Below, piece after piece: positions 1 through 11,537 of a stretch of DNA of 64,000 nt. Origin of the DNA: Vicia villosa (taxonomy: Eukaryota > Streptophyta > Magnoliopsida > Fabales > Fabaceae); assembly GCF_029867415.1 (NCBI RefSeq), contig NW_026706173.1, forward strand, positions 124,001-188,000, written 5' to 3'. Under the pieces are notes generated by a model. That model saw only the letters and a program-made list of their open reading frames with translations, did not search any database and was not told the origin of the DNA. The position numbers and the translations under genes were made by a program. Each line of letters begins with the position of its first letter. Position 1 is the stretch's first letter.

Positions 1-2831
1 ATCTCTCTTCTTTTCCGCTTACGCTATCTTCTTCTCCTTCTGATTCGTTTTCTTTTGGGATTTCTGTGTTTTCGTGATTGTTGTGCGTTGAGAGGATTGA
101 GATAGTGTGAGAGTTGAGAAAATAAACTCAGCGAAAGATTGAATAGTGTGTGAGATTGAAGGCTTAGCTCTTGTTGTTCAGAGTTTCAGAGGTAGAAACT
201 CTGACAACAATGGTGGAGAGCGTATGAGTGAAAGGAGATGAAGTTGCAGAGAGTGGGCAGAGAGAAGGTGAAGATGATTGAAGGTGGAGATGAACGGAGA
301 GTATTGAGAATGTTGAGAATGAAGGTGGAGGAAAGTGGCGTGTGGTTGAAGTGATTGAAGGTGATGGTGTGTATATATAGAGCACAGGTTCAGGTGATTG
401 TGAGGCTTGGAGTGAGGAATGGTTTTAGTTAGATAGGTAAGGATTGAGGTTGGGAGATGCTGACTAGGATTGGAGGTTGTTATAGAGAGGTTTTGATTCA
501 GTTATAGTTAGTTGAAGTTTGTTATATGATAGTTGGGAAATGTGAAGTTGGTTACAGTTAGTTTTTTCTGTTTTTTGATGAGCTGGAATTCTGTTACAAA
601 CTGTTATGACAGTTAGTTAGGTATTGAGAGAGTTTGCTGATTTGGTTATTCTCAGAAATGAATTTTGCATTTGTTTTCAACTGTGGTGTCCCTTGCTTCA
701 AGTCAGAAGTTACATGCTGATGGCCTGAACATATATCTCAGATTTTGTTGTTTGAGTTACCCTGAGGTTAAGCTGCTTTAGTATTCTGAATGTTAGGATC
801 AATCAATTGGACGTTAGGCTAATTTTATGGTGTATGCAGGTTGACCGAGTGTGAAATGAATCTGGACTGGGATTGAAGTAACAAGTTGATGGATGACTGA
901 AACGCATCGGCCGCGGTCATGAGATACAGAGTTCATATGGGGTTGACTTTTCTTGTGAAGTTGCAGCAAGTGTTTTCTTTCTGAAATGAACCGTTAGTGA
1001 AATTCCGTTGATATGATTTTGCTTGAATGTATGTGATATGGTATGTGACTGATTTTGGAATGTATGATGTGCTGAATTGTTATGTTGAAGGCTATTTTTG
1101 AACTGTGTATGGATGCGTAGCTGTGTAGCAAATTCAAATAAAATCTGTTAAAAGTTATTTACAATGCTACTGAACTCTGTAGTGAACTGTCTTGATGGTG
1201 TGAATGTATGCGCTTTAGATGATGTAAACTGAAGTGTCATGTGCAGGGATGATACAGGTTTGATGAAGCTTGGAGGCTTGAAGGAACACAGTGCCATTTA
1301 AATGGCTGAGGAATGTATATGGCAGGGTGACTAATTTTTGAATTGGTTTTTGAACTTGACTTGTATGGATTTCTGTTTTACTTTGGATGAATATGTAGCC
1401 AATAGGTGTATGATTTTCCTGTTGTGGAATTTGGTTTTATATTAGTATTGAATGGCTAGGGTATGAGAAGGTTAGCTATAAGCTGAGCTTGGGGTTAGTC
1501 AAGAGGAAGCTGAAGGTTAAAATGTAAAATGGTTAGTTGTAGTTTGATTTTCTGCAGAGTGTATGTAGAACTGCAGGGTTGGTTTTATTTAGTGTGATAT
1601 GCAGGTTTTGTATGTGGATTAGTGTAGGTATGGTTGATATGTATGCATCTGGTGTTAATCCTTAGTGATGGTCAGAATGATAGAAAACAAATGGTCTATA
1701 AATGGAAGATGGTTGGGTGAGCTGAAACAGGTTATCTTCTTGAATTTGTGATGCCTTATTTTGTGGTTTTCTCTTTATGTAGGTGTTATGGATGTTGGCT
1801 TTATATGTGTGACCTCCGCTTTGGTTTCGTTGGATGAAAGTGGTGCTGGAAGCATCCCTTAAAGAATGTTCATAGATCACGAAGTTTAAAGATGGCAATG
1901 TGAAGTTTGGAGCAGAAGGTCATTCGGAGGTTTATGGCAAAGTGTTTAGAAATAATAGGCTTTATGAAATCATGTGTATTTTTGTGTACTTTCCATGTAT
2001 GTAGTGATGCTGGTGATGTAATGATGTAATGGTGTATTGGTTTTGGATATGGTTTTGAAGTGTATTTGGAATGAATGTAAATGGAACTTGGACAGTGATA
2101 TGTGAACATGTTGACTTTTTACACTCCTTTGACTTTTGTAATCAAAATACATGATCTTGTACATTTGGATGAATTGTAAGCCAAATGACCCTAATGGACA
2201 TATAGGATGGCCCAGGGAATTGACTTTGGCCAAAAGTCAAAATTCCAAGGTTGACTTTGACCAAAAAGTCAAATTGGTGCAAATGCTTATGATATTCTCC
2301 AAATGACTCAAAATGTTTCCAAACCCTTTTTCTTTAGCGTGCACTAAATGATCCAATCTTGTGAATAAAATCTTCCAAACTCCTTCGATTGCGCAACATC
2401 ATCAACCTTGCATGAGAGCCAAAGAGATAACTTCTTGCTCCTTAAGCAACGCAGTTACTTAGAATCAATGATGAACAAAACCTTGATTTATGGATCAAAT
2501 TCAGGTGAATCCATCCCTTTTGTTTGTGCAAGATCTATAATCAATGCCTTGTGATCGAAGGAACAAACAGGGCTTTCTTGATAAATGATGACAATTGATA
2601 AAATATATTCCCAGTGAAATCTCAATGAAGCTGACTCACACCTTTAATCATTTCAAGAATTAGGGAAATAAACCGTAGTTACCAAGATCCTCGATCCCAT
2701 GTCAAATTTATTGATTAATGAATGCATGAAGTGTTAAATGACCTAATGGAGAGTATGCAGATGCAATGATGAAACGCATAAGCCTAAGCCAGATAAAAGT
2801 TAAAGGGGTAGGACAAATTTGGGGTATGACA
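1..2831 (-). mobile_element. Partial Ogre-type LTR (element E), U3 and start of R
   Basis: On the minus strand an LTR starts at 2831 with TGTCATACCC, the same terminus as Ogre element A (41347). The LTR runs left and is cut by the window edge, so its 3' end, primer site and body are not visible. A TATA box at 371-380 (minus) puts the transcription start near 345, giving a U3 of about 2.45 kb. No polypurine tract lies to the right of 2831, so this is a 5' LTR or a solo LTR inserted in the repeat region at 2832-4498. The candidate 5-bp target copy is TGTTC at 2832-2836, with its partner outside the window. Small ORFs inside are not genes. Confidence 0.7.
371..380 (-). promoter_or_regulatory. 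TATA box of LTR E
   Basis: The minus strand reads CTATATATAC. It is followed by a C/A/T-rich, G-poor leader typical of plant LTR transcripts, and lies about 2.45 kb from the LTR start. Confidence 0.55.
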
Positions 2832-4476
2832 TGTTCTACACAAGCAAGTTGGTCACTCCCCATCAGAGTTGTCTTCATGACTTGCTCTCATCTCCACATC
2901 CCCATAGTGTCGAGAATTTGCTTCTCCAAAGAAGTTGCCAGGGTATTCCCCAAGAAAGTAAGTGGGATGTTCTTATCTTCAAGCAAGATTTATCCCCCAA
3001 ACAGAGCTCGCGTCTAGATTTGATCGTCTCCAGCAGATTTCTGATCCATCTTTGCCCGCTCGCAGTTTGTGACTCCTGGTCACTCATCTTGTCCTCCCCG
3101 TAGAGTTCTATATTCTCTCCAGGACTTCTTCAGCAATTCAGTGCTCCTCCGTTGTCTCCCTAAGCAACGTTCGAATCATGCCTCATTCGCATTGCATCCT
3201 CTAAGCGTGTAGCGTCTTCCTTCTTGGAAACGTTATTCCATATACATTCATACATGCATCATGTATAAATCATATCATATCTGTCTCTTTCTGCAGGAAA
3301 GTTATCCAGATTCAAATGCTCCCCAGAGAGAAATGTTCGCCTAGTCATTACAGGCGCTGATCCTGATGTTTTGAATCAGAAGAGGATTGTTCTACTTATT
3401 TTATGGCATCACGTCCAGATCAGTTCAAAGACATTCCTATTCCCGATGCCCCCAGATCGGTGGAAGATATTTGTTCCTATCCTGATATCCAGCTCAGTTG
3501 AAGGAACCGCCTCCGGATCTCTATAGATCTTTCGAAGGAGCAAGCCCTCTGATACATCAGATCAGTTGGAAATATCTACTCCCTGACGACTTAGTTTGTT
3601 CAGAAGAAGAAACTCGTCTGCCCAGTCCTGCTGCTAAACCATCAGTTGAAGACGTTTTCTTTACCCGGCGTACACAGTTCAGAAGAGATATCTGTTCCTA
3701 TCCTAATATTCAGATTCAGATTAGTTGAAGGAACCGCCTCCGGATCTCTGTTGATCTTCCGAAGGAGCAAGCCACTGATATCATCAGATCAGATGGAGAT
3801 GTCTGCCTGATCGACTTTGTCTTTCAGATGAAGATTGTCCTACTTATTTTCTGGCATCATGTCCAGATCAGTTTAAAGGCATTCTTTCCCCGGCGTACAC
3901 AGTTCGGAAGAGATATTGTTCCTATCCTGATTTCCAGTTCAGTTGAAGGAACCGCCTCCGGATCCCCGTGGTCTTACGAAGGAGCTAGCCGCTAATTCCC
4001 AGATTTGTAGGAATATCTACCTGATTATTTAATTGCATCAGAAGAGATGTCTGCCCAGATTTCCAGATCATGATTCCCAGATCAGAGATACCTATTACCC
4101 GTTGATGTCCGAATCAACTGATGCATCTCCTTCAATTCCCAGATCGACCTAAGACATCTATCCCGATGCAAGTTCGGAGACATCTGCTACGTCTGATACT
4201 TAGATCAATCGAGATGTTCCTTCTCTTGATAACCAGATCAACTGAAGTGTTTTCCCCTGCCTAAGGGTGCCCGTTCCTTCTTATCACAAGTTGGAGCTTA
4301 TTTAATTATCTAGGTCAATTGAAGTTTTTTCTCCTCGTCTGCGGGGTGGTACATTCCTTCTTATTGCAAGACGGAATCTTCTATTGATCAAGAGCGCAAA
4401 TTTTCGAGTTCATTCTGGTATTCAATCTCCTTCCACCTCAACGGTTCGAAACTTTCGTTTCTCACTCGTCAGGTTC
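2832..4476 (+). repeat. Tandem-repeat-rich 3' untranslated region of an Ogre-like element (element D, left part)
   Basis: No long ORF is present. Long diverged repeats recur: units opening with AGTTGAAGGAACCGCCTCC start at 3496, 3723 and 3941 (spacing 227 and 218 bp), and a second block (CTACTTATTTT followed by GGCATCA and GTCCAGATCAG) occurs near 3390 and 3838. The stretch ends in a polypurine tract next to an LTR, so it is the 3' untranslated region of a plus-strand retrotransposon. Ogre-group elements are known for variable tandem repeats at this place. LTR E interrupts it on the left. Confidence 0.7.
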
Positions 4477-4498
4477 AAGAAGTTTGAATAGGGGCAGC
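4477..4498 (+). other. Polypurine tract before LTR D
   Basis: A purine-rich tract ending AATAGGGGCAGC directly abuts the LTR start TGATGCACC. Element A has the near-identical AAATAGGGGCATC in the same position (23856-23880, minus), which supports the assignment as the plus-strand primer site. Confidence 0.75.
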
Positions 4499-5410
4499 TG
4501 ATGCACCCCAAAATTTGCCCTCTTTATTTGAGCTATAAGTTAATAATGACGTTTATTTCGTCATTCCAAAATTGAAGAAAAATAATAAAGAGTTTTCATG
4601 GGTTTAAGAAGATACGGTGTGAAAAATGGTTTAAACAGTGTAAATACGAAAAAATTCACAAGTCCTATTTGGAAGGTGATATGAGCTAAGTTCCCGCGCT
4701 TCCTCGACTGTTTCGACGATATCTATAACTTTCGTGTTCAGCTCGGAAGCCAATTCTTTGAGGAAGGTTGTCAGATTTGCAAATTACTTGAGGTTTCGCA
4801 GTGAAAAACGGTGCTGAATGTAGGGTTTTCGGACAATAAAAAATTCATATCTCACAATCCACTCGTCGGATTCGCTTGAAAATTTAACTGGAGCTCCGTA
4901 CTATCATTACCAAGATTTCATATGTTCGGACCGAGGGCCAATTATGCACGGAAAACTCCCATAATTTTAAGGATCATCACGTTCTTTCGGTAAAAAGTGT
5001 GTTTTCGAGTATGTCGCGTCGAGTTCGAAAATTCATAACTCCTTCGAGTTTTATCGTATGAAGTCCATTACGGCGGCATTCACTCCGAAATTTCGTTATC
5101 TTCGATGCTTATTCACACGTGCTAAGTCAGATTTCGAGCCGAAGTTTGAGTTTTATCACGTTCTTTGAACGGTACTCGCAAAATTCTGCACAGTCGCACC
5201 AGATGAACCGATTTTTCTCGTCATTCAAACGCGCATAATTTCTTCACCGTTTGTCGGATTGAGACGATTCTCGCGGCTACAAGTCACAAATTTGGTCATC
5301 TTCACAGTGATGTTCGTTTTATTTCCGAATTTCGTACCGATTCACGTTTCCCCGAAAATGAGCAAAAAAGAGATACGTCGAGGGCATTTTTGACATTTCA
5401 CCATTTAAAC

Positions 5411-5418
5411 TATATATA
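5411..5418 (+). promoter_or_regulatory. TATA box of LTR D
   Basis: TATATATA on the plus strand, followed within 30-40 bases by a CT-rich leader. This is about 0.9 kb into the LTR and defines U3. Confidence 0.6.
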
Positions 5419-8400
5419 CTTTTTTCCCTCTTTTTCTCTCATAACTTCAATTCACCCAAAAATCTCATAAACTTTTCTCTCAATTCTTCTCTCAACTCTC
5501 TCGAATCAAAATCCCTTTTCTCAAGAAATTTCTAACAACTTCAAGAACACATCTCCAAAAAGCTATCAAAAGTCATCAAGAACTTGAATCTCCCTCTTTC
5601 GTTCAGCATCACCACCGTGCCGGACCAGTTGACAGCGGAAAACCACCGCGATACTCCCTCCGTCTCCACCGCGCGATCGCGATACACACTCCTTATGTGT
5701 CGTTGATTTTCGGATCTCCTCCTCCGCGTGAACCTCCTCTTCTATTTGCACGTTGTATTCGCATCTGATTTCGGTAAATAATGCTTACTCTAATGCTTTG
5801 AATTAAACCATGGAATTTGATGTCATATTGAGTTTTGATTATGGATGTTGCTGTTAATTCTACTTGTAATGATGATGATGTAATCGTTGTTTGCTTTTTC
5901 ATAAAATTGTGATTGTGGTTCGTATAATTGTTGTTATTGTTCGTATGGTTTTGGTGCTGCTGTGATTCAATTGATGCGAAGCGGTAACGGTGCAGAAAAT
6001 CATTACTATCAATAGTTGTTGTTGTTGTTAATTGATTAGCAATAAGGACTTTTGTGTGGTGTGAGTGAAATTGATACAAGTGTTGCTAATATGTATTGTG
6101 GAGTTTATGACTATGCTGATTTTTTATTTTAGTTTTTGATAGTCTCCATGATATGATGGTCTTTAGTTGTTGATGGGGAGGCTATAGCATAACTTGCTCC
6201 ATGAAGAAAATTAAACTTAAAACTCAAAGTTTGGTTGGAAATTTGATGATGACTTGTTGTTGCTAATGGTTGTTTGGCTCATGAAATTGTTGATATCACG
6301 ATTTGTGCTTAATGAGTAGTTCATAAATCCTTGAGTTGTAGGTTTGTTTTGTGAAAGTAAATTGTTTCTTGAACTTGAAGTGGTGGAGAGATTGTTGATT
6401 CATGAAGTGGCTTGATTTTTGTTGCATGAGAATGTTTGAATTAGAATAGTGTGATAAATTTGTTGACTCATGAGAGGTAGAGTGATGTTAATGCTTGAGT
6501 TGGCTTCACGAAATGTTTGGAAAATAGGTGAATAAAGTATTGTTGAATTTTAACTGTTGATTGCTGCATATGACATGATTATAGATACTAATTAGGACTG
6601 TTTTGAAACACTAATGATGCAGAATTTTGGTTGAGTTAATTGTTGTTAAATTTCATTGCTTTTTGACTCATGAAAGTGTAGAAATTTAAGGAAAATTGTT
6701 ATGCATTTGGCTTGTTGCTTAATTGTTGATACATGATTGTAATAGAGCTTATTTGAATGCTAATTGATGCTATTATGTGTGGGAATTTTCTGATGTGCTG
6801 TGCTTGCTCTCTCTTTTTCCAATTTATGCAAAGATAGACGCGAAGCGTCGGGTTTGAGTGAAATACCATATCTTTTGAACCGCTTATCGTTTTTGAGCAT
6901 GTGAGTAGTGTTTCTTGAGTGGAATATGGTTTTTGGAACTGTTTGAATGCTTTATTTTTGGTTTCGGCCGACCTTTTCCACTGATCTCGCTTCTGCCCCG
7001 TCTTGAAAGTCGTGCCTCCGGGCCGATTTAATAATTTCTGACTTCATATTTGAGTTCTTTGACATATTTTTAGCTTACCATAAAGTTTTGGTTTAATTCC
7101 GACAAGTTTAGTTTTTATTGTTTTTACCCGATTTTATCGTTTCGGTATACCTTTTGACTTGTAAATGCTTGTTTTGGTTTTCATATTTTTAGTGCATATA
7201 TTTGATCTACTTTCGATTGCTATCTCATGTTGCTATTTTTTTTTTCATGTGCTTATGCTTAAAAAGTGTATTAAATGACATATTCCCGTTCGAGAACGTG
7301 TGTAATTTGTGTTCGTTTGTACTTTGTCCGCTTACGGATGATTGTTACTTTTTCTTGATGCGTTTTGTATATACTTTCTCATGTGCCATGTTTCTGCCCC
7401 GTGTAGTTGTTATTTTCTGCTTATCGCATTCTTATGTTTTACTTAGTTGCTCATTTTCGATTTAGTTTGTAGTACAATAATGCAATTCCGATTGCAGTGT
7501 CTTGTTATCTCTAACGTGTGTGCCAGTATGCAGGGTAATATGGAGGCTCTTTCCGGTTGATGCTCGCACTTGTGTTCCGCTTTATTTACGGGACACGATA
7601 CATCTTATCTCTGATTCGCGTTACTATACGCATCTTTTATCATTATACTTGCTTGTCTGGATTTCTATTTCCCTTGCAGGTGTATGATATTCGTTGTGCT
7701 CAATGCACACGTCGGCACGTGATTTACTTTCACCGCGTCGACCCTTGATTGCTTACGCGGATTTTAATCGGAGTGCTGACATGTTTGCTGTTGCTTTTGC
7801 TAGCTTGCTCGCGGGATCCTAGTTTCTTTGCTTTTCCTCGCTACAACTTACGGATCATCATCCGTTTGGTATTGATTCCGTTTCATTTTATTTCTCTCGC
7901 ACTTTATCGCTTTCTCGCATCATCCTTTAACATGAGAAGTAGGACCTAGACATGCATCTGGCCAAGCCCTCGAAAGAGGCTCTGTTTTTGTTGGTGTGTT
8001 TACATTTGTGCTTTGCGGTAGGGAGTCACGGTGCAATAAGTCCTATATGGCACTCCGTTAAGTCCTCATGGAAGGCACGCGGGAAGGGTTAGCAATCAAC
8101 CCCCGCCTAGTCTCATCGAGTCTGTTCAGTATGCGCACGCTTCGCGTTGCTTGCTTCCGAACCTGCACAAGATCTTGTTATCGAGTATGTCAGGTAAAGG
8201 GTTCATGTAGTCGGACCTCCGCCTTTCCTATAGCTCGCGTCGCTCGACGTTGATGCTCGGCGTACGCATGCACCGTTTTCCTTTACGATCCGTGACGGCT
8301 TGGTTGCTGAGAGGAACTCGCTCCTCTTGTCTATGGCCCGATCATTTTCGCGAGGTCTGATGCTTGGTTGACTTGGGTTGAGCTGCTCCCCTTGGCTATG

Positions 8401-8753
8401 GGGGGCCGCCTTTCTACTATTCGGCCAGTGCCATTGGTTTGTTTGCTTTACGAGCGGAGCTCGTTTGTGTGTATACTTGTTTGCTTCCGCTTCTCCCCGT
8501 AGGTTGATAGTTTAGTTTAGACTGGTATCCTTTGTATGTTAACATTAGGTAGCAAGCTTTCCCCCCTTAGTTTAGGTCTTCCTCATGCATCATTTAAAAT
8601 ACAAACCACACTCTTTGATTTTCTTTTCTTAAGAACTTGTTATTTCCGCTCCATTCCCAGCAATAGTCTCCAAAGGTCGAGCAGCGGAGTGTGAATGTAA
8701 CTCGTTCACCTAAAAAACACAAAACAAACAGAAACTAGTTAGCCGAGCTACGG

Positions 8754-8893
8754 TACGATGGGCGCGTGGGGTGCTAACACTTTGCATTTTGCATGCATTT
8801 TAGTCCATATTAGCGCAGTTTGCTTACACACCCATAGATTTAGACACTAGCGTGGATACCATCGAGTACGATGGGCGCGTGGGGTGCTAACAC
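8754..8893 (+). repeat. 27-bp direct duplication in LTR D
   Basis: The same 27 bases (starting TACGATGGGCGCGTGGGG) occur at 8754-8780 and 8867-8893, 113 bp apart. The second copy forms the 5' half of the conserved U5 hairpin. The first copy lacks the 3' arm. Confidence 0.85.
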
Positions 8894-8906
8894 CTTCCCC
8901 TCGCGT
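8875..8906 (+). other. Conserved U5 hairpin, LTR D copy
   Basis: The outer arms GCGCGTGG and CCTCGCGT pair, with one T/T mismatch and one G/T pair. Inside is GGTG-CTAA-CACC followed by a TTCC bulge. The hairpin is directly followed by AACCGACTCCC. The same layout occurs in LTRs A and B with unrelated outer arms. Confidence 0.65.
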
Positions 8907-9001
8907 AACCGACTCCCTTACCCTTTTTCTCTGGTCGTGAGACCGTTGTTTTGTTTTGTGGTTTGCTGGCATTCTCTTCCTTTTAAGGATAAATATGTTA
9001 G

Positions 9002-9012
9002 TGGCGACTCTG
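9002..9012 (+). other. Primer binding site core of element D
   Basis: TGGCGACTCTG equals the first 11 bases of the primer sites of elements A and B. Complementarity after that is lost here. Ogre elements are reported to prime with tRNA-Arg. Confidence 0.6.
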
Positions 9013-9360
9013 TTAATTTTCGCGGTAGCGACAATAGGTTTTGACTTAACATTTTTCTCTCCTTTTCTTTTTAATGGATATTGACTGCATGACTTGATGA
9101 TTACGGGAATCCATCATTGATTGTGTTAAATAACTACTGGCATGATTGAGTCAACTGAGAATCTACCCTTCCCCAGGTTATGATTAAAGGTTTCAATTTG
9201 CACATGAAAGAAGACTTCTACTCCTTAGGCTCAAAGGGGTTGACTAGGGATTAACATCCTTATATCTCCACTGTTTAAGAATTGAAACAACGCTTGTACA
9301 TCGTCAGCATGGTCTGTTCAAAAGCATACTGTATGAGGTTGCGGTATCGTTTTCGTCGTC
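9013..9360 (+). mobile_element. 5' leader of element D, interrupted by element C
   Basis: Non-coding sequence downstream of the primer site, ending at the 5' edge of element C. What follows element C at 17012 may continue it, but the boundary between D and B could not be located. Confidence 0.45.
9356..9360. other. Target-site copy left of element C
   Basis: TCGTC here against TCATC at 17012-17016. The single difference is CG to CA, the change expected from deamination of a methylated CpG. Confidence 0.6.
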
Positions 9361-11523
9361 TGTAACACCCTTCTAATACCCCGCATAAATTATAAAGCAA
9401 TCAGAGTTTAACATGAATAAAAGGGCGTCACAATTCATTTAAAATAAAATTCTACATTCATGGTCATTCTCTACTGAGAAACAACATTTTATTGGAATAG
9501 AGTTCATGTTTATCACAGCGGAAATTAAACCAACTTTGGATAATTCTTAAAACCACATAAAATAATATTCGTAAGGTCACAAGCCTTAGTTTCAAAATAA
9601 ATAATTATCCAAACAATCAAAATGAAATAATAGAGCATAATCAACTCTCAATCAAGCGTTCCCCGATGTTACAAGTCTCAGAGCATGACACCGACACCTA
9701 TTTATTAAAACTAAAGACATGACTTTACAAGCCATCCTCACCGATCGCTTAAGCCGCTACTTCAATCTAAAATCATCAAAGTAAGGGTGAGACTACATCA
9801 TACGCAATTATCCACCCTACTTAGCATATTCAGATTTATCAATTCATACCAATCACAATCATTAATCAATACACAATATTATAACATTGGAACACTTCCA
9901 TTCATGTTATAATGATTCATACACCTAATGCAATGCTACTATATGCATGTGATACCAAACATGGGATAACCCATCTCACCGATCCACCATCGTCAAGGAT
10001 ACGACGACACTGACTCACTAATTCCACACAATGGGAATTAGCTACCACTGATCCACCATCGTCAAGGACCAGCCACATAATGATTATGAAATGCATGCAT
10101 CAACCATAACATGCTCATCATCAACATTAATCAACCAGATGTCATAATCATCAACCAACACAACAATCAATAGCCACACACAGTTATGCTATTTCTCAAC
10201 CATAACAAACACATATTTTACATCAATAATATATGTATATCAATCACCCGTTACAACCACGACATCATAACAGATAAAACATTCATCAAAACACATGATA
10301 ACCATATTTACCACGAACAACATCCATTTGCATAACAAGCATAAGTAATCACATTATAACAACACACGTCATTGCACATATTCAATTATGCAAACAACAA
10401 ATCATTGCACCTCATCAACTATGCAAAACAAGAATAAACTACATTTGGAGAAAGCGATACTTTTCAAAATAAAATCAAGTTATTGTTCTTTTCTTTATTT
10501 CATATGGTAGAGCATTCAATTTAAGGAACAACTTCCAAAACGGTGTCTAAAACGGACTTACGGTTTGAAAGTTAGGAGCTTTTAAAGTTAAGTGAAAATT
10601 AAGAAAAATCCGTGGAACCCAGTTCTTGCTGAACAAAATCACCTCGCTTTGGGTTTTTACTATGGGAACCCGGTTCCTCCCACCTGAGAACCGGTTCCTG
10701 ACGCTGCTGTAGCAGGAAACTCCAATTTTATGACTTTTCTTCATTCCTACGTTCACTATCAACACCAAATACGAACCCACACATTATGATGACCAATTTT
10801 CATCAGTTTTCATGATCCTAACACAACAATAATGCAATATAACTATCATCCATCAATTATAACAAACCAATTTCATCATATTCATCAAATTGGGCATGTT
10901 AGTGTCTGAATCTCATAAACCCTAACATCCTAAATAGAGGTTCAACTCTTAATCTATTCTACCATCATCAAAACTATAATACTAGTTAATAAAGAATAGT
11001 CACCCCTTACCTTAATTCACGGTTGGATTCTATTTCTCTTCGCGTTCTCTCTACGTATTCCTCCATGTTCTTCTTGCCCTAGCTCTCTTCCTTTGCCTCT
11101 TCTCAAAACTTTGATCGTACAGAATGATTCACTATTTCCTCTTTTATCTTTTTACCCCTAGGACCCCTAATATGGTCTTCCCATATTGCCCTCACTTACT
11201 CTTCACAAATGACCACTCTTACCCTTAATATCTCTAACACTGATATTATTTTATTTTACTAATTAAAATAATTCCACTTATTATTCCAATTATTCTAAAA
11301 TACTCCAAAATTCATCAATGCACATAAGCATCACACAAACCATCACGACATTAGATGAATTACCAAGACATCACATAAGTCATCATAATCTCAAACATCA
11401 CGGATCATCACAAACCATAATAAGGACTCAACATATCATCACTTTTTCAATACTTCACAACGACTCATAGATTCACGCTAAAATAATTATATAAATAATT
11501 AGTCTAGAATTTGGGGTGTTACA
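9361..11523 (-). repeat. 3' LTR of element C
   Basis: 2163 bp, TG...CA ends. Lacks about 40-50 bases present in the partner LTR near 15229-15272 and a short GC-rich duplication present near 16084-16105. It contains imperfect inverted GGAACCCGGTTCC-type motifs at 10660-10700. Confidence 0.85.
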
Positions 11524-11537
11524 ACTCTCCCCCACTT
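11524..11537 (-). other. Polypurine tract of element C
   Basis: The minus strand reads AAGTGGGGGAGAGT immediately before the LTR start TGTAACACCC. Confidence 0.75.

Larger units (their letters stand above)
4499..9000 (+). mobile_element. Ogre-like LTR D (about 4.5 kb), flanked by PPT on the left and PBS on the right
   Basis: Starts TGATGCACCCCAAAATTTG, closely matching the start of LTR F at 57182. A TATA box at 5411 is followed by a CT-rich leader, and the 3' part holds the conserved U5 hairpin (8875-8906). The right end is set by the primer-site core TGGCGACTCTG at 9002. The terminal CA is not visible, so the end is good to a few bases. An LTR with a polypurine tract upstream and a primer site downstream serves two internal regions at once, as expected after recombination between LTRs. 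No coding sequence is recognised inside; short ORFs at 7202-8253 are chance. Confidence 0.72.
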
